Below are positions 7,700 to 15,842 of a stretch of 40,097 nucleotides of DNA, in pieces. Origin of the DNA: Thermoanaerobacterium butyriciformans (GTDB lineage Bacteria > Bacillota > Thermoanaerobacteria > Thermoanaerobacterales > Thermoanaerobacteraceae); contig NZ_JAGGLT010000032.1 of assembly GCF_017874545.1 (NCBI RefSeq), positions 1-40,097 on the forward strand. The letters run 5' to 3'. Below the pieces are notes generated by a model, which was not told the DNA's origin, did not search any database, and saw only the letters and a program-made list of their open reading frames with translations. How positions within the stretch are numbered: position 1 is the first letter of the stretch; the number at the start of each line of letters is the position of its first letter. Made by a program: the position numbers and the translations under genes.

Positions 7700-7702
7700 T
7701 CG

Positions 7703-8185
7703 TCATTCCTCCTTCGATTGTAATAATGTTAAAATATTAATACTTCTGTCATTTGGAAGCATTCTCACATCTAAGGAAACATTTTTTTTAGCAATTTTTT
7801 TTAAAACCTCAATTTCACTTTCGTTTAGATAGACTGCGGTACTAATACGCTTTTTACCGGCTTTATAAGGTAATCCGCCAATATTAACTTTGCTAATGTT
7901 CCCTCCCTTTTCTAAAAACTCCAATATTTCGAAAGGATTGCTAAATATAATCATTAAATTTTCATATTTACTTTCTTCTTCATATATTTTGATAGCACCA
8001 TCAACATCACAAAACAGCACCTCTATATCTTCAGGGACTGCCATCTCAATGAAAGTCTTTCGTATTTCATCTCTTACTACATTTTTATCAATAACAATTA
8101 TTTCAGTTATATCTTCACTTGAACACCAGTTATTTACTACCTGTCCATGCACCAATCTTTCATCAAGGCGTACTACCTTCAACAT
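7703..8185 (-). CDS. PTS mannose-family EIIB (first PTS)
   Basis: A 160-residue EIIB. VRLDERLVHGQVVNNW holds the phosphorylatable His13, and the GGNISKVNIGGLPY segment is the family's second landmark. It should be phosphorylated by the EIIA just upstream and act with the fused EIIC-EIID. The ATG at 8185 is preceded by AGGAGGAGTAACAAA; a longer frame back to 8248 would overlap EIIA and lacks a ribosome site. It is less like AgaV than the second EIIB, so the two systems probably import different sugars. Confidence 0.85.
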   Translation of the reverse strand: MLKVVRLDERLVHGQVVNNWCSSEDITEIIVIDKNVVRDEIRKTFIEMAVPEDIEVLFCDVDGAIKIYEEESKYENLMIIFSNPFEILEFLEKGGNISKVNIGGLPYKAGKKRISTAVYLNESEIEVLKKIAKKNVSLDVRMLPNDRSINILTLLQSKEE

Positions 8186-8198
8186 TTTGTTACTCCTC

Positions 8199-8609
8199 CT
8201 AATCACAAAACTTATTAAGTCGTTCGTATAATTTTTCATGAACATCAACTATTCCATTTTTTCCTGCATTTTTTGCAATGCTAGATACAACTGATAATTT
8301 TTCATTTCTTCTCGATAAAATCTCCAAAATCATAGGCATATTAAAGCCTGTTATAACATTAACTTTATCATTTATTTCCAATGAACTTACATTATATGGG
8401 CTACCCCCTATAATATCAACAAATATCAATACTTCTTCAGTTTGTAACCTTTTTTTTGCTAAATCTATCTTTTTCCTTAAATCATCTATGCTTTCTCCAA
8501 TTTTAAAATTAATTGTCTCAATTTTATCTTGTTCACCATATATCATTTTTAGTGACTCATATAATGCTTCAGCATATGGACCATGTGATACTAATATTAT
8601 CCCAACCAT
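8199..8609 (-). CDS. PTS mannose-family EIIA (first PTS)
   Basis: A 136-residue EIIA. VSHGPYAEAL carries the phosphorylatable His9, and FVDIIGGSPYNV is the second landmark. It is the promoter-proximal gene of the first PTS, preceded by a strong AGGAGG and, about 45 bases upstream, by a -24/-12 promoter. By analogy with lev-type systems its phosphorylation state may also feed back on the LevR activator encoded just upstream. Confidence 0.85.
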   Translation of the reverse strand: MVGIILVSHGPYAEALYESLKMIYGEQDKIETINFKIGESIDDLRKKIDLAKKRLQTEEVLIFVDIIGGSPYNVSSLEINDKVNVITGFNMPMILEILSRRNEKLSVVSSIAKNAGKNGIVDVHEKLYERLNKFCD

Positions 8610-8652
8610 TTTTTAATTTTGTACCTCCTCTTGAATTGAACAAACAATTGAT

Positions 8653-8668
8653 TGCAAAAGTTATGCCA
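8653..8668 (-). promoter_or_regulatory. Sigma-54 (-24/-12) promoter of the first PTS
   Basis: TGGCAT, 5 bases, TTGCA on the minus strand matches the sigma-54 consensus with one mismatch at the end of the -24 element. GG is at 8666-8667 and GC at 8654-8655. Transcription should start near 8642, 33 bases before the EIIA ATG. It lies in the 72-base gap after the LevR-type activator gene. Confidence 0.82.
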
Positions 8669-8681
8669 TATCTTGTTATTT

Positions 8682-11429
8682 TTAAATAGCCAAATCATTA
8701 ATTTTCTGATGTATTATATCATATATAAAACCTATTTCCGATGTTGGTATTTGTACTTTGTAAATATCTTCTATTACACTAAAAGAAGATCGAATCAAAT
8801 TTATAAACTGTCTATGATGCTTTTCAAACTCATTTAAATTACTGTAAGACATAATTGGATCTTTCATAATTAACCTTTCAATAAGGCAACTTATGTGTAT
8901 ATACAATCCTATCTTTAAATCGTTTGAAAATTTAAAGCCCAAACTTATCTCCAAATCTGAAATAGCTTTTTCAACCTGATCAATTATTTTATCAGGATTT
9001 AATATAGTTAAATAATTTAACACATTTTGAAGCGAAAAAAGCTTAACTATAAGCTGGTTAACCCGTTCTATTTTTTTAATGTCCGTCAGATCTTTTAATA
9101 CTTTATTAAATACAATATCACCGCGTCCTGTAATCAAATCTTCCAAAGACATATATGGGACTTCTTTTATACCAGGATCAGCCGTTCCTATTATAAGTTT
9201 TATATTGTAATTTTTGAATATCTCATCTTTAAATCCATTACCTTTAAGCCTATCATAATCATATGCAATTATTTCAATACCATCATTTGCTAAGCATTCA
9301 TTCAAAAGATCTTTTATCTTTACGGCTGTTCCAATTCCTGTCATACACGTTGTTATAATACCGCTCTTTTTGTTTTTATTTGATTTTATATATTTGTAAG
9401 TGCTATTATTTTTCTTAACAGACTCTACAACAATTTGTTCTAAAGATTGCCCTTGAATAATCCTACTACCCACATCTAATGCAAGTTGAGTCGTAATATT
9501 ATTAATTATACCTATATCTCCATCTACTACATTAATCAAAGACTTGTATATATCTTCTAGCGAACCCATATCGACTAATATGATAATACCTTTTGAAGTA
9601 TCGATATTTTTTAAATAACTTTCAACCTTTAACATAATATCTTGTGTTGACATATCTATGGGCATATCAAATGATTCGAAGATAAAATACCCTAAAAGCC
9701 TATTTGCCACACTCGCTATACTACTTGCAGTAGAATAACCATGTGCAATTATTATCGAATTTATCATGCTTACATTATCATTTTTATTCATACTTTTAAT
9801 ATAAAGCGTAAAATAAACAACTGCTATTCGATCGAGTTTAGCATCCAGATTAACTTCGATAAGTTCAACCATTTTATTAGCTATTATAAATTCCTTTGGG
9901 AATGTGTTCTTTAAGGCATCTACTGTACTTTCAACTTTAGAAGCATATTTTTCAGATATATCCTCCAACAACTTGTTAGTAAAATGTGTCAATACAATTG
10001 CCGTATTACCGTAATATTTTATTCCATAATTATTTTCAATGATATTTAAAACATTATCTATTACACTTTTTATAGCATTAAAAAGCAAAGAATCTACACG
10101 GTTTTCATCATCACTAAAAACAATCGTATCAGAAAGCTGATTCAAATACATCAAAGATTCATTTTTTATTTTTTCTATATTTAAATTTTCGTTTTTAAAT
10201 TTAACAAACAAATCTAATATCTTTTCTGTTATTTCACTTATAATCTTATCATTTTCTATGTCATCAGCAAAATATTTGTCTATTTTGTTTTGCGATATAA
10301 ACATGCCATTAAATTGCGAATTCCCTTTCAAGATGTCATCAGCATCATATTGTATATCTCTTGGCAAATCATACAAGTGAATTCTCAATATACTGATTTT
10401 GTCTTTTAACATTTGACTATACGCTTGAGCACAACTGTATTTTATAACATTTATCATCTTGCCTATATTACCTGAAATATTTGCTCTAAGCAATGTGTTT
10501 AAGACTTGTTTACTTATTAATATATCCATTCCAAGATTCTTTGCTTCAATTTTATAAAAATTATATATTAATTGCAACTTCTCATGTAAAGGTCTATCAC
10601 TAAGTGGTGGAATATTAACAACCAAGGGTATCCTTCTTAAGAAAGTTTTTATTAAAGTCCGTTCTGGATCTTCAGTTGTCGCAAATATAAACCTAACTTT
10701 TGATGTCCTCCAATTACCCGTTTCACCTAGTCTTCTAAATAAACCCTTATCCAAAAATAGAAATAATTTCTCTTGCCCTTCAGGCGGTAACCTGTGAACT
10801 TCGTCTAAAAAGAGATATCCACCATCAGCTTCTTCTAAAAGTCCACTTTTATCTTTATCAGCCCCAGTAAAAGCACCCTTTATATAACCAAATAAATTAG
10901 CTGACAATAATTCAGGATTATCAGCATATTCTGCGCAATTAAATATAATATAAGGGGCATTTCTATCAATGAAATTTATTGATTTTGCATATTCATATAT
11001 AAGCTGAGCAATAAAACTTTTCCCAACACCTGTATGACCAATTAATAGAATAGGCAAACCATTTGGCGGATAAGATGCTGCAGATTTACAAAGTTTTACT
11101 TGTGTTTTAAGACTACCATTATATCCTATAAGCCTTATAAATGGATCTTCATTTGGCACTTTAACAATTGGCTCAGCATTTAATTTTTGCTTGCTAAGTA
11201 AATTTGATTGCTTTTCATAAAATTCTTTATCAATAAAATAAACTGGTCTTGTATTTATTTTGACGACCTTACCTTCCTTATGCAATTCATTTAAAAAATG
11301 ACTAACAACATTTCTTTTGATATTTAACCTGGCAGCAATCTCTTCTGCAGTCAAACCCTTCTTTTTAGTTATATCAAGGTTATTTGACAGTTCTTTCAAC
11401 TCAATAAAGATTTTCTCTTTGTTTTTCAT
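8682..11429 (-). CDS. levR: LevR-type sigma-54-dependent PTS regulator
   Basis: A 915-residue activator. Approximate layout: winged helix-turn-helix (20-60); AAA+ domain with Walker A GHTGVGKS (131-138), the sigma-54 contact loop GAFTGA (185-190) and Walker B LFLDE (206-210); PRD1 with His482; EIIA-Man-like domain with His563 in IIAHGYST; EIIB-Gat-like domain with Cys695 in TTCMTGIG; C-terminal PRD2 with His845. This is the LevR architecture, which senses PTS phosphorylation and activates sigma-54 promoters. All key motifs are present. The start is the ATG at 11429, nine bases after AAGGGTGG; a TTG nine bases upstream would touch that site. It directly precedes two PTS units with sigma-54 promoters. 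Confidence 0.9.
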   Translation of the reverse strand: MKNKEKIFIELKELSNNLDITKKKGLTAEEIAARLNIKRNVVSHFLNELHKEGKVVKINTRPVYFIDKEFYEKQSNLLSKQKLNAEPIVKVPNEDPFIRLIGYNGSLKTQVKLCKSAASYPPNGLPILLIGHTGVGKSFIAQLIYEYAKSINFIDRNAPYIIFNCAEYADNPELLSANLFGYIKGAFTGADKDKSGLLEEADGGYLFLDEVHRLPPEGQEKLFLFLDKGLFRRLGETGNWRTSKVRFIFATTEDPERTLIKTFLRRIPLVVNIPPLSDRPLHEKLQLIYNFYKIEAKNLGMDILISKQVLNTLLRANISGNIGKMINVIKYSCAQAYSQMLKDKISILRIHLYDLPRDIQYDADDILKGNSQFNGMFISQNKIDKYFADDIENDKIISEITEKILDLFVKFKNENLNIEKIKNESLMYLNQLSDTIVFSDDENRVDSLLFNAIKSVIDNVLNIIENNYGIKYYGNTAIVLTHFTNKLLEDISEKYASKVESTVDALKNTFPKEFIIANKMVELIEVNLDAKLDRIAVVYFTLYIKSMNKNDNVSMINSIIIAHGYSTASSIASVANRLLGYFIFESFDMPIDMSTQDIMLKVESYLKNIDTSKGIIILVDMGSLEDIYKSLINVVDGDIGIINNITTQLALDVGSRIIQGQSLEQIVVESVKKNNSTYKYIKSNKNKKSGIITTCMTGIGTAVKIKDLLNECLANDGIEIIAYDYDRLKGNGFKDEIFKNYNIKLIIGTADPGIKEVPYMSLEDLITGRGDIVFNKVLKDLTDIKKIERVNQLIVKLFSLQNVLNYLTILNPDKIIDQVEKAISDLEISLGFKFSNDLKIGLYIHISCLIERLIMKDPIMSYSNLNEFEKHHRQFINLIRSSFSVIEDIYKVQIPTSEIGFIYDIIHQKINDLAI
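8757..8781 (-). promoter_or_regulatory. Candidate activator-binding motif upstream of the first sigma-54 promoter
   Basis: TTTGTAAATA, 6 bases, ATTACACTA (plus-strand reading) lies about 90-120 bases upstream of the 8653-8668 promoter, inside the 3' end of the levR-like gene. The same words recur at 5970-5991. Because this copy is within codons, chance and protein constraint are serious alternatives. Confidence 0.25.
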
Positions 11430-11465
11430 TAAACCCAACCACCCTTAAAGTTTCAATAAAACGTT

Positions 11466-11494
11466 TTTATAATCAATGCCAAATTTACTTTCAA
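11466..11494 (-). promoter_or_regulatory. Sigma-A-type promoter of the levR-like gene
   Basis: TTGAAA (11489-11494) and TATAAA (11466-11471) are separated by 17 bases on the minus strand, 37 bases before the start codon. An imperfect palindrome centred on AAAACGTTTT overlaps the -10 end, but it is a poor match to a catabolite-response element. Confidence 0.5.
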
Positions 11495-11531
11495 AGTTAA
11501 TTCTATTATAAATTATAATTCCTCAACTATA

Positions 11532-11561
11532 CTTAAAAACCCTAACATCTCTGTTAGGGTT
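11532..11561 (-). terminator. Terminator after the cold-shock gene
   Basis: AACCCTAAC (11538-11546) pairs with GTTAGGGTT (11553-11561) around a 6-base loop. On the minus strand the stem runs into TTTTTAAG. It lies 12 bases after the csp stop codon. Confidence 0.85.
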
Positions 11562-11572
11562 AAATTTCTCAA

Positions 11573-11776
11573 TTAAGAAACTTTTTTAACGTTAGCGGCT
11601 TGTGGCCCTTTTTCTGCCTCCACTATATCAAACTCAACTTCCTGTCCTTCCTCTAATGTCTTAAAACCATCTTGTTCAATTGCTGAGTAATGTACGAATA
11701 CATCTGAACCTCCTTCTCTTTCTATGAAGCCATAACCTTTCTCAGCATTGAACCATTTTACTTTACCTCTTACCAT
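11573..11776 (-). CDS. csp: Cold-shock protein (CspA family)
   Basis: A 67-residue single cold-shock domain. The RNA-binding motifs KGYGFIER (RNP1) and VFVHYSAI (RNP2) are intact, and it begins with the typical [11 protein letters not shown]. Such proteins bind single-stranded RNA/DNA and melt secondary structure. I start at the ATG at 11776 behind GGAGGAAGATATA. It is a single-gene unit with its own promoter (11816-11845) and terminator. Confidence 0.95.
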   Translation of the reverse strand: MVRGKVKWFNAEKGYGFIEREGGSDVFVHYSAIEQDGFKTLEEGQEVEFDIVEAEKGPQAANVKKVS

Positions 11777-11815
11777 TATATCTTCCTCCAAACATGATAA
11801 ATAATTTACCTATTA

Positions 11816-11845
11816 ATAATAGCACTGAAACATATACATTGTCAA
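11816..11845 (-). promoter_or_regulatory. Sigma-A promoter of the cold-shock gene
   Basis: TTGACA (11840-11845) and TATTAT (11816-11821) are 18 bases apart on the minus strand. The predicted start is near 11809, giving a leader of about 33 bases. Confidence 0.7.
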
Positions 11846-11852
11846 ATGTATT

Positions 11853-12608
11853 TTAATTTTTTGCTGTTTTTAAATACCTCACAATTTTGCTTAATGCTTC
11901 GCCTGCAGACTCCCTTATTACTACATCAGCTCTCCTGTCTTCAGGCGTTTCTGATTTATTGATGATTATAAGGTGCTTTACTAATCCAGGGAGAAAATTT
12001 ACCGGTGATACTGTCAGTGAAGAGCCTATTACAATCATTAAGTCGCTGCTTTCCACCTCACGCCAAGCTTTTTCAAAGTCTTCAGGCATCGGATCTCCAA
12101 ACATGACCACATCTGGTCTTAATATGCCGTTGCATTTGTCACATTTAGGTGGTATTTCTCCTTTCTCGACTTTTGAATTCAGTAAATCAATAGAAACTAC
12201 TTCACCGCAGTTTATGCAGCTTCCGGTCCTTGTCTGGCCGTGAACTTCAAACACCTTGTGGGATCCCGCTTTTTGATGCAAGTTGTCTATGTTTTGAGTT
12301 ATTACACAAGATATCAAGCCATCTTGTTCTAATTGAGCTAAAATATAATGTGCTTTATTTGGTTTCGCGTCTTTCATCGATAAAAGAATTTTAAAGCCGT
12401 TATTGTAAAATTTGACTGGATCGCTGTATAAAACTCTTGTGGACAAAGCCTCCATTGGGTCCATCTTTTCCCATAGCCCAGTTCCCGGGCTTCTAAAATC
12501 AGGAATGCCGCTTTCAGTTGATATACCTGCACCTGTTAATACGACAGTCTTTCCAGATCCTTCAATTAATTCTGCCGCCTTTTCATATATATTTTCATTG
12601 TCAATCAT
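11853..12608 (-). CDS. cobB: Sirtuin, NAD-dependent protein deacylase (CobB/Sir2 family)
   Basis: A 251-residue sirtuin. NAD-binding GAGIS is at 26-30, the TQNIDNLH segment near 104-111, catalytic His123 in EVHG, and the structural zinc cysteines at 131, 134, 156 and 159. It uses NAD to remove acetyl or other acyl groups from lysines, for example on acetyl-CoA synthetase. The GAGAGG site is eight bases before the ATG at 12608; an in-frame GTG nine bases upstream overlaps that site. No acetyltransferase or acs gene adjoins it. Confidence 0.92.
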   Translation of the reverse strand: MIDNENIYEKAAELIEGSGKTVVLTGAGISTESGIPDFRSPGTGLWEKMDPMEALSTRVLYSDPVKFYNNGFKILLSMKDAKPNKAHYILAQLEQDGLISCVITQNIDNLHQKAGSHKVFEVHGQTRTGSCINCGEVVSIDLLNSKVEKGEIPPKCDKCNGILRPDVVMFGDPMPEDFEKAWREVESSDLMIVIGSSLTVSPVNFLPGLVKHLIIINKSETPEDRRADVVIRESAGEALSKIVRYLKTAKN

Positions 12609-12656
12609 TTCTATCACCTCTCAAATACAAGTATATCACTTAAGCTTGAATTTGCA

Positions 12657-12803
12657 TCACGAAGTTTTATTTTTTTTTCTCTTTTTGACAATTGCACCAA
12701 TCTTACCAGTTTCTTGAGCAGTTAAATTTGACCAGCCTACTTTGTATGCTTTTTCCAACAATCCTAATTCTTTTGCAGCTTCCAGTTTAAGTTTTTCATT
12801 CAC
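12657..12803 (-). CDS. Small acid-soluble spore protein, alpha/beta type (short form)
   Basis: A 48-residue protein. It has the alpha/beta-SASP pattern: a KELGLLEKAYKVGW segment (11-24) then LTAQETGKIGAIVKK (27-41), ending in a lysine-rich tail. These proteins coat and protect DNA in dormant spores, and the E-T/S-G-K/R-I-G motif includes the germination-protease region in relatives. It starts at GTG (12803) with AGGAG eight bases upstream; no in-frame ATG exists. It lies between the sirtuin and a secreted YcdB-like protein. The short length makes it easy to miss. The family call is from the motif alone. Confidence 0.75.
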   Translation of the reverse strand: MNEKLKLEAAKELGLLEKAYKVGWSNLTAQETGKIGAIVKKRKKNKTS

Positions 12804-12814
12804 AATATCAACTC

Positions 12815-14323
12815 CTAATTATTTTTTTTAAATTCATTGACAGATATCTTTCTACATGACGATGCATCAATTATGTAGTCCATATTTTTAAACAGGTAAA
12901 CCGGCTGGATTTTACCTTCATTGCTGTAAATATAGTAAAGAATCGGTTTTTCATCTAAAAATATATTTTTTACTACATTTTTATCTACAATTTTTTTACA
13001 AGGCTTTTCTGCATCATCCCAATTTATAGAGACATTTATTATTTTACCATCTTTGTCTGTTTTAATTCTTAAATAATTATCCATAACTATTGCATTATTG
13101 TAGATTCGGTAAAACAAATACGTTTTTTCATTGCCATATATTAAAGGATTTTTTATTAGTGCAAGACTATACGTCTTTTCACTAAAAATACCTTTGACAT
13201 AATCAATAACTCTATCTATATCACCTTCAGTATCAAACAATCCATCATTGTTGGAAATGTCTATATTTTCGCTAACTGCTTTTCCACTTTCTTCATCAAC
13301 AGCTACGCTTGCATTAGCGATTAAGTCTTCATCTGTGCGGTTCATATTAAACGTATATGCTGTTTTACCGGTCAAAGAATATTTGTCTATTTTCTTGCTG
13401 CTTAAAATGTTTAAATCATTTATTCTTAAGTTCGAAATTTCCTTTTTTGCAATTTCCAGCGCTTCCTCATATGACACAATTTTATTGAAACTTTTTAATT
13501 CTGTTGAATTGCCTTTTATATAAACAATGTCATTATAAAGTTCGTCTCCATTATAGTCTACAGCCTTACCATTTATGGCATTTATTCCTAAAAAGTTATA
13601 ATCGATGTTAGATATATAGTACAACCCGTATTTTGGAAAATCACTATCGTTATTTTTTAAGTATACGAGAACAGGATCAAACTTATCTTTAAATATTTTT
13701 GCCGCCTCATTTGCATCCAATATTTCCTTTTTTTTATTATATAAAGACTCATCTAACCATTTTGCTTTTAATTTCAATATATCTCCACTTTTAGAGTCGA
13801 TATATACATAAGCATTAGAATTATAAACTAGCACATTAGATATTGTATTTTTAAACAATAATTTATAAATTGTTGGTTTTTTCAAAGCATCGTCAAGATA
13901 TGTTTCGTCTTTAATAGTTGATATGTATGCAAATTTCTCATTAAACAAATTTTCAAGTAATTTCTCCCCTATAGTTATTGCATCATCCACACTTATATTT
14001 GATTCTAAACTTTCTCCTAAAGAATAGCCTAACGGATCAACATAATAATCAACACTTGTTATGTTGCCATTATTTATTGAAACATTCAGTGTTTTATATA
14101 TATTTTTATTTTTCTTCATACTAATGATTAATGAACCATCATTATTTTTTTTGATGCTGTCCAGATGCATATCTTTTACAAAAGGCATTTTCTCTTTTAT
14201 GAGATTCAAATATCTATTGGCATAATAGTCTGAAGCATACTCTGATAAACCAAATGCAAAGGAATTTGAGCTAAATGTAATGATTACCGCCAATAATAAA
14301 GATATCAAATTCTTTTTAAACAT
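12815..14323 (-). CDS. Secreted YcdB/YcdC-domain (PepSY-like) protein
   Basis: A 502-residue exported protein. It has a signal peptide (about residues 1-24, basic then hydrophobic, ending SFAFG) with no lipobox. The rest consists of PepSY/YcdB-like alpha-beta repeats: stretches such as YIDSKSGDILKLKAKW (near 174) and VAVDEESGKAVSENIDI (near 343), separated by helices with E-A-L-E-I-A-K-K. The closest family I recognise is the YcdB/YcdC-type surface protein of endospore formers, function unknown. AGGAGG lies ten bases before the ATG. It is 12 bases after the spore protein gene on the same strand, though upstream in transcription, so the two may be co-transcribed. Confidence 0.65.
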   Translation of the reverse strand: MFKKNLISLLLAVIITFSSNSFAFGLSEYASDYYANRYLNLIKEKMPFVKDMHLDSIKKNNDGSLIISMKKNKNIYKTLNVSINNGNITSVDYYVDPLGYSLGESLESNISVDDAITIGEKLLENLFNEKFAYISTIKDETYLDDALKKPTIYKLLFKNTISNVLVYNSNAYVYIDSKSGDILKLKAKWLDESLYNKKKEILDANEAAKIFKDKFDPVLVYLKNNDSDFPKYGLYYISNIDYNFLGINAINGKAVDYNGDELYNDIVYIKGNSTELKSFNKIVSYEEALEIAKKEISNLRINDLNILSSKKIDKYSLTGKTAYTFNMNRTDEDLIANASVAVDEESGKAVSENIDISNNDGLFDTEGDIDRVIDYVKGIFSEKTYSLALIKNPLIYGNEKTYLFYRIYNNAIVMDNYLRIKTDKDGKIINVSINWDDAEKPCKKIVDKNVVKNIFLDEKPILYYIYSNEGKIQPVYLFKNMDYIIDASSCRKISVNEFKKNN

Positions 14324-14398
14324 ACATAGAATACCTCCTAGAAATTATTTCCATATATAGTATTCTATGTATTTTCTTAAAATCCTTTTTTTCTAATT

Positions 14399-14421
14399 AA
14401 AAAATCCGGAATAAATCCGGA
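14399..14421 (-). terminator. Terminator after the NfuA-type gene
   Basis: TCCGGA occurs at 14405-14410 and 14416-14421; being self-complementary, the copies pair around a 5-base loop. On the minus strand TTTTTT follows. A T-run also follows on the plus strand, so it may work in both directions. Confidence 0.7.
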
Positions 14422-14432
14422 CTTTTTTATTT

Positions 14433-14654
14433 TTAAAGAGCAACAACTTCCTTTACTTCAGGTAGCTCCTCTTTTATTGCTCTTTCTATTCCTTCTTTTA
14501 ATGTCATAACTGCAAACGGGCATCCGCCGCAAGCACCAGTCAATTTAACTTGAACAACACCGTCATCAGTAACGTCGATGAGTTCAACATCTCCGCCGTC
14601 TGCTTGAAGAGAAGGTCTTAAAAGATTTAAAACTTCTTCTACTCTTTCTTTCAC
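14433..14654 (-). CDS. NifU-like C-terminal-domain Fe-S scaffold (NfuA type)
   Basis: A 73-residue NifU C-terminal domain. The [12 protein letters not shown] segment (18-29) and the cluster-ligating pair in CGGCP (residues 42 and 45) are intact. It assembles and transfers Fe-S clusters, usually as a homodimer bridging a 4Fe-4S cluster. It starts at GTG (14654) with AGGAGG seven bases before. It has its own extended -10 promoter and a terminator, and no other Fe-S assembly gene is next to it. Confidence 0.9.
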   Translation of the reverse strand: MKERVEEVLNLLRPSLQADGGDVELIDVTDDGVVQVKLTGACGGCPFAVMTLKEGIERAIKEELPEVKEVVAL

Positions 14655-14685
14655 AATATACCCTCCTTTATCTAAATCTAAGTTT

Positions 14686-14694
14686 ATTATACCA
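14686..14694 (-). promoter_or_regulatory. Extended -10 promoter of the NfuA-type gene
   Basis: TGGTATAAT on the minus strand is a perfect -10 with the TGN extension. No good -35 is seen (the region is a run of T). It lies about 32 bases before the GTG start. The rest of the 165-base divergent gap to namA is A/T-rich without other clear signals. Confidence 0.55.
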
Positions 14695-14819
14695 CGAAAC
14701 TAAAAAAAAAGAAATAAAACATGTTCATGAATACGTTTTTGCATTGATATATTTTTTCTTATAATAATTTTTATTTTAACTGTTTAAGTGGTATTATATA
14801 TTTGAAAGGAGATGGTACT

Positions 14820-15842
14820 ATGTTATTTACACCATTAAAAATTAAAAGTGTAACAATAAAAAACAGGATTATGATGTCGCCAATGTGCCAATATTCTGCA
14901 GATACAGATGGATTGGCAAATAATTGGCATTTTGTCCATTATGTGACTAGAGCTATTGGCGGTGTAGGTTTGATTATGATGGAAGCCACAGCAGTTGAAA
15001 GCAGAGGAAGGATTACTGATAATGACTTAGGACTGTGGAATGATGAACAAATAGAGCCACTTAAAAAAATTGTAGATGAATGTAAAAAATACGGTGCTAC
15101 AGTTGGAATACAACTGGCACACGCAGGCAGGAAGTCAGAAGTAACTGATGAAACGCCGGTAGCACCTTCAGCGATGAATTGGAGCAATGAATATAAGTTG
15201 CCACATGAACTTACAAAAGATGAAATCAAAGATATAACTATTAAATTCAAAGATGCAGCTAAGAGAGCTTTTAAAGCTGGATTTGATATAATTGAAATAC
15301 ATGCCGCCCATGGATATCTCATACATGAATTTTTATCTCCTCTTTCCAACAAGAGAAATGATGAATACGGCGGTTCTGTTGAAAATAGAGTGCGAATACT
15401 TAAAGAAGTCATAAAATCTGTAAAAGAAGTATGGCCAGATAATAAGCCGATATTTGTAAGGGTATCTGCTGACGATTATATTAACGGTGGCATAAATATT
15501 GATGAGATAATAAATATTCTATCACACATAAAGGATACAGGTGTAGACATTATAGATGTCAGCAGTGGCGGACTTTTAAATGCAAAAATCGATCTGTATC
15601 CTGGCTATCAAGTAAAATACTCAGAAAAGATAAAGGAAGAATTGGGGTTTAAAACAGCCACAGTTGGTCTTATAACAAAAGCAGAAATGGCAGAGCAACT
15701 CCTTAAAGATGAAAGGGCTGATTTAATAGCTTTAGGCCGTGAGCTGCTAAGAAACCCGTATTGGCCTCTATACGCAGCTCACGATCTAAAAGAAGATATT
15801 AAATGGCCAAAGCAGTATGAAAGAGGCAAATTCAGAGTTTAG
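14820..15842 (+). CDS. namA: Old-yellow-enzyme-family NAD(P)H:flavin oxidoreductase (YqjM/NamA type)
   Basis: A 340-residue TIM-barrel FMN enzyme of the thermophilic-like OYE class. Cys23 and Tyr25 in MSPMCQYS, QLAHAGRK (near 100), the paired histidines in HAAHGYLIHEF (near 161-171) and the late GRELLRNP segment are all present. These enzymes reduce activated C=C bonds of enals, enones and nitro compounds, probably in detoxification. The start is the ATG at 14820 behind AAAGGAG. Its stop codon overlaps that of the convergent TPM gene by four bases. It is one of only two plus-strand genes in the window. Confidence 0.92.
   Translation: MLFTPLKIKSVTIKNRIMMSPMCQYSADTDGLANNWHFVHYVTRAIGGVGLIMMEATAVESRGRITDNDLGLWNDEQIEPLKKIVDECKKYGATVGIQLAHAGRKSEVTDETPVAPSAMNWSNEYKLPHELTKDEIKDITIKFKDAAKRAFKAGFDIIEIHAAHGYLIHEFLSPLSNKRNDEYGGSVENRVRILKEVIKSVKEVWPDNKPIFVRVSADDYINGGINIDEIINILSHIKDTGVDIIDVSSGGLLNAKIDLYPGYQVKYSEKIKEELGFKTATVGLITKAEMAEQLLKDERADLIALGRELLRNPYWPLYAAHDLKEDIKWPKQYERGKFRV

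Noticed and set aside
8676-8696. Imperfect palindrome around TATTTAAAAATA as the activator site
   Set aside because: It is low-complexity A/T sequence, too close to the -24 element, and has no counterpart upstream of the second sigma-54 promoter.
11458-11475. Catabolite-response-element-like palindrome upstream of the levR-like gene
   Set aside because: Only the central AAAACGTTTT is symmetrical; about four defined cre positions mismatch, and such A/T palindromes are common in this DNA.
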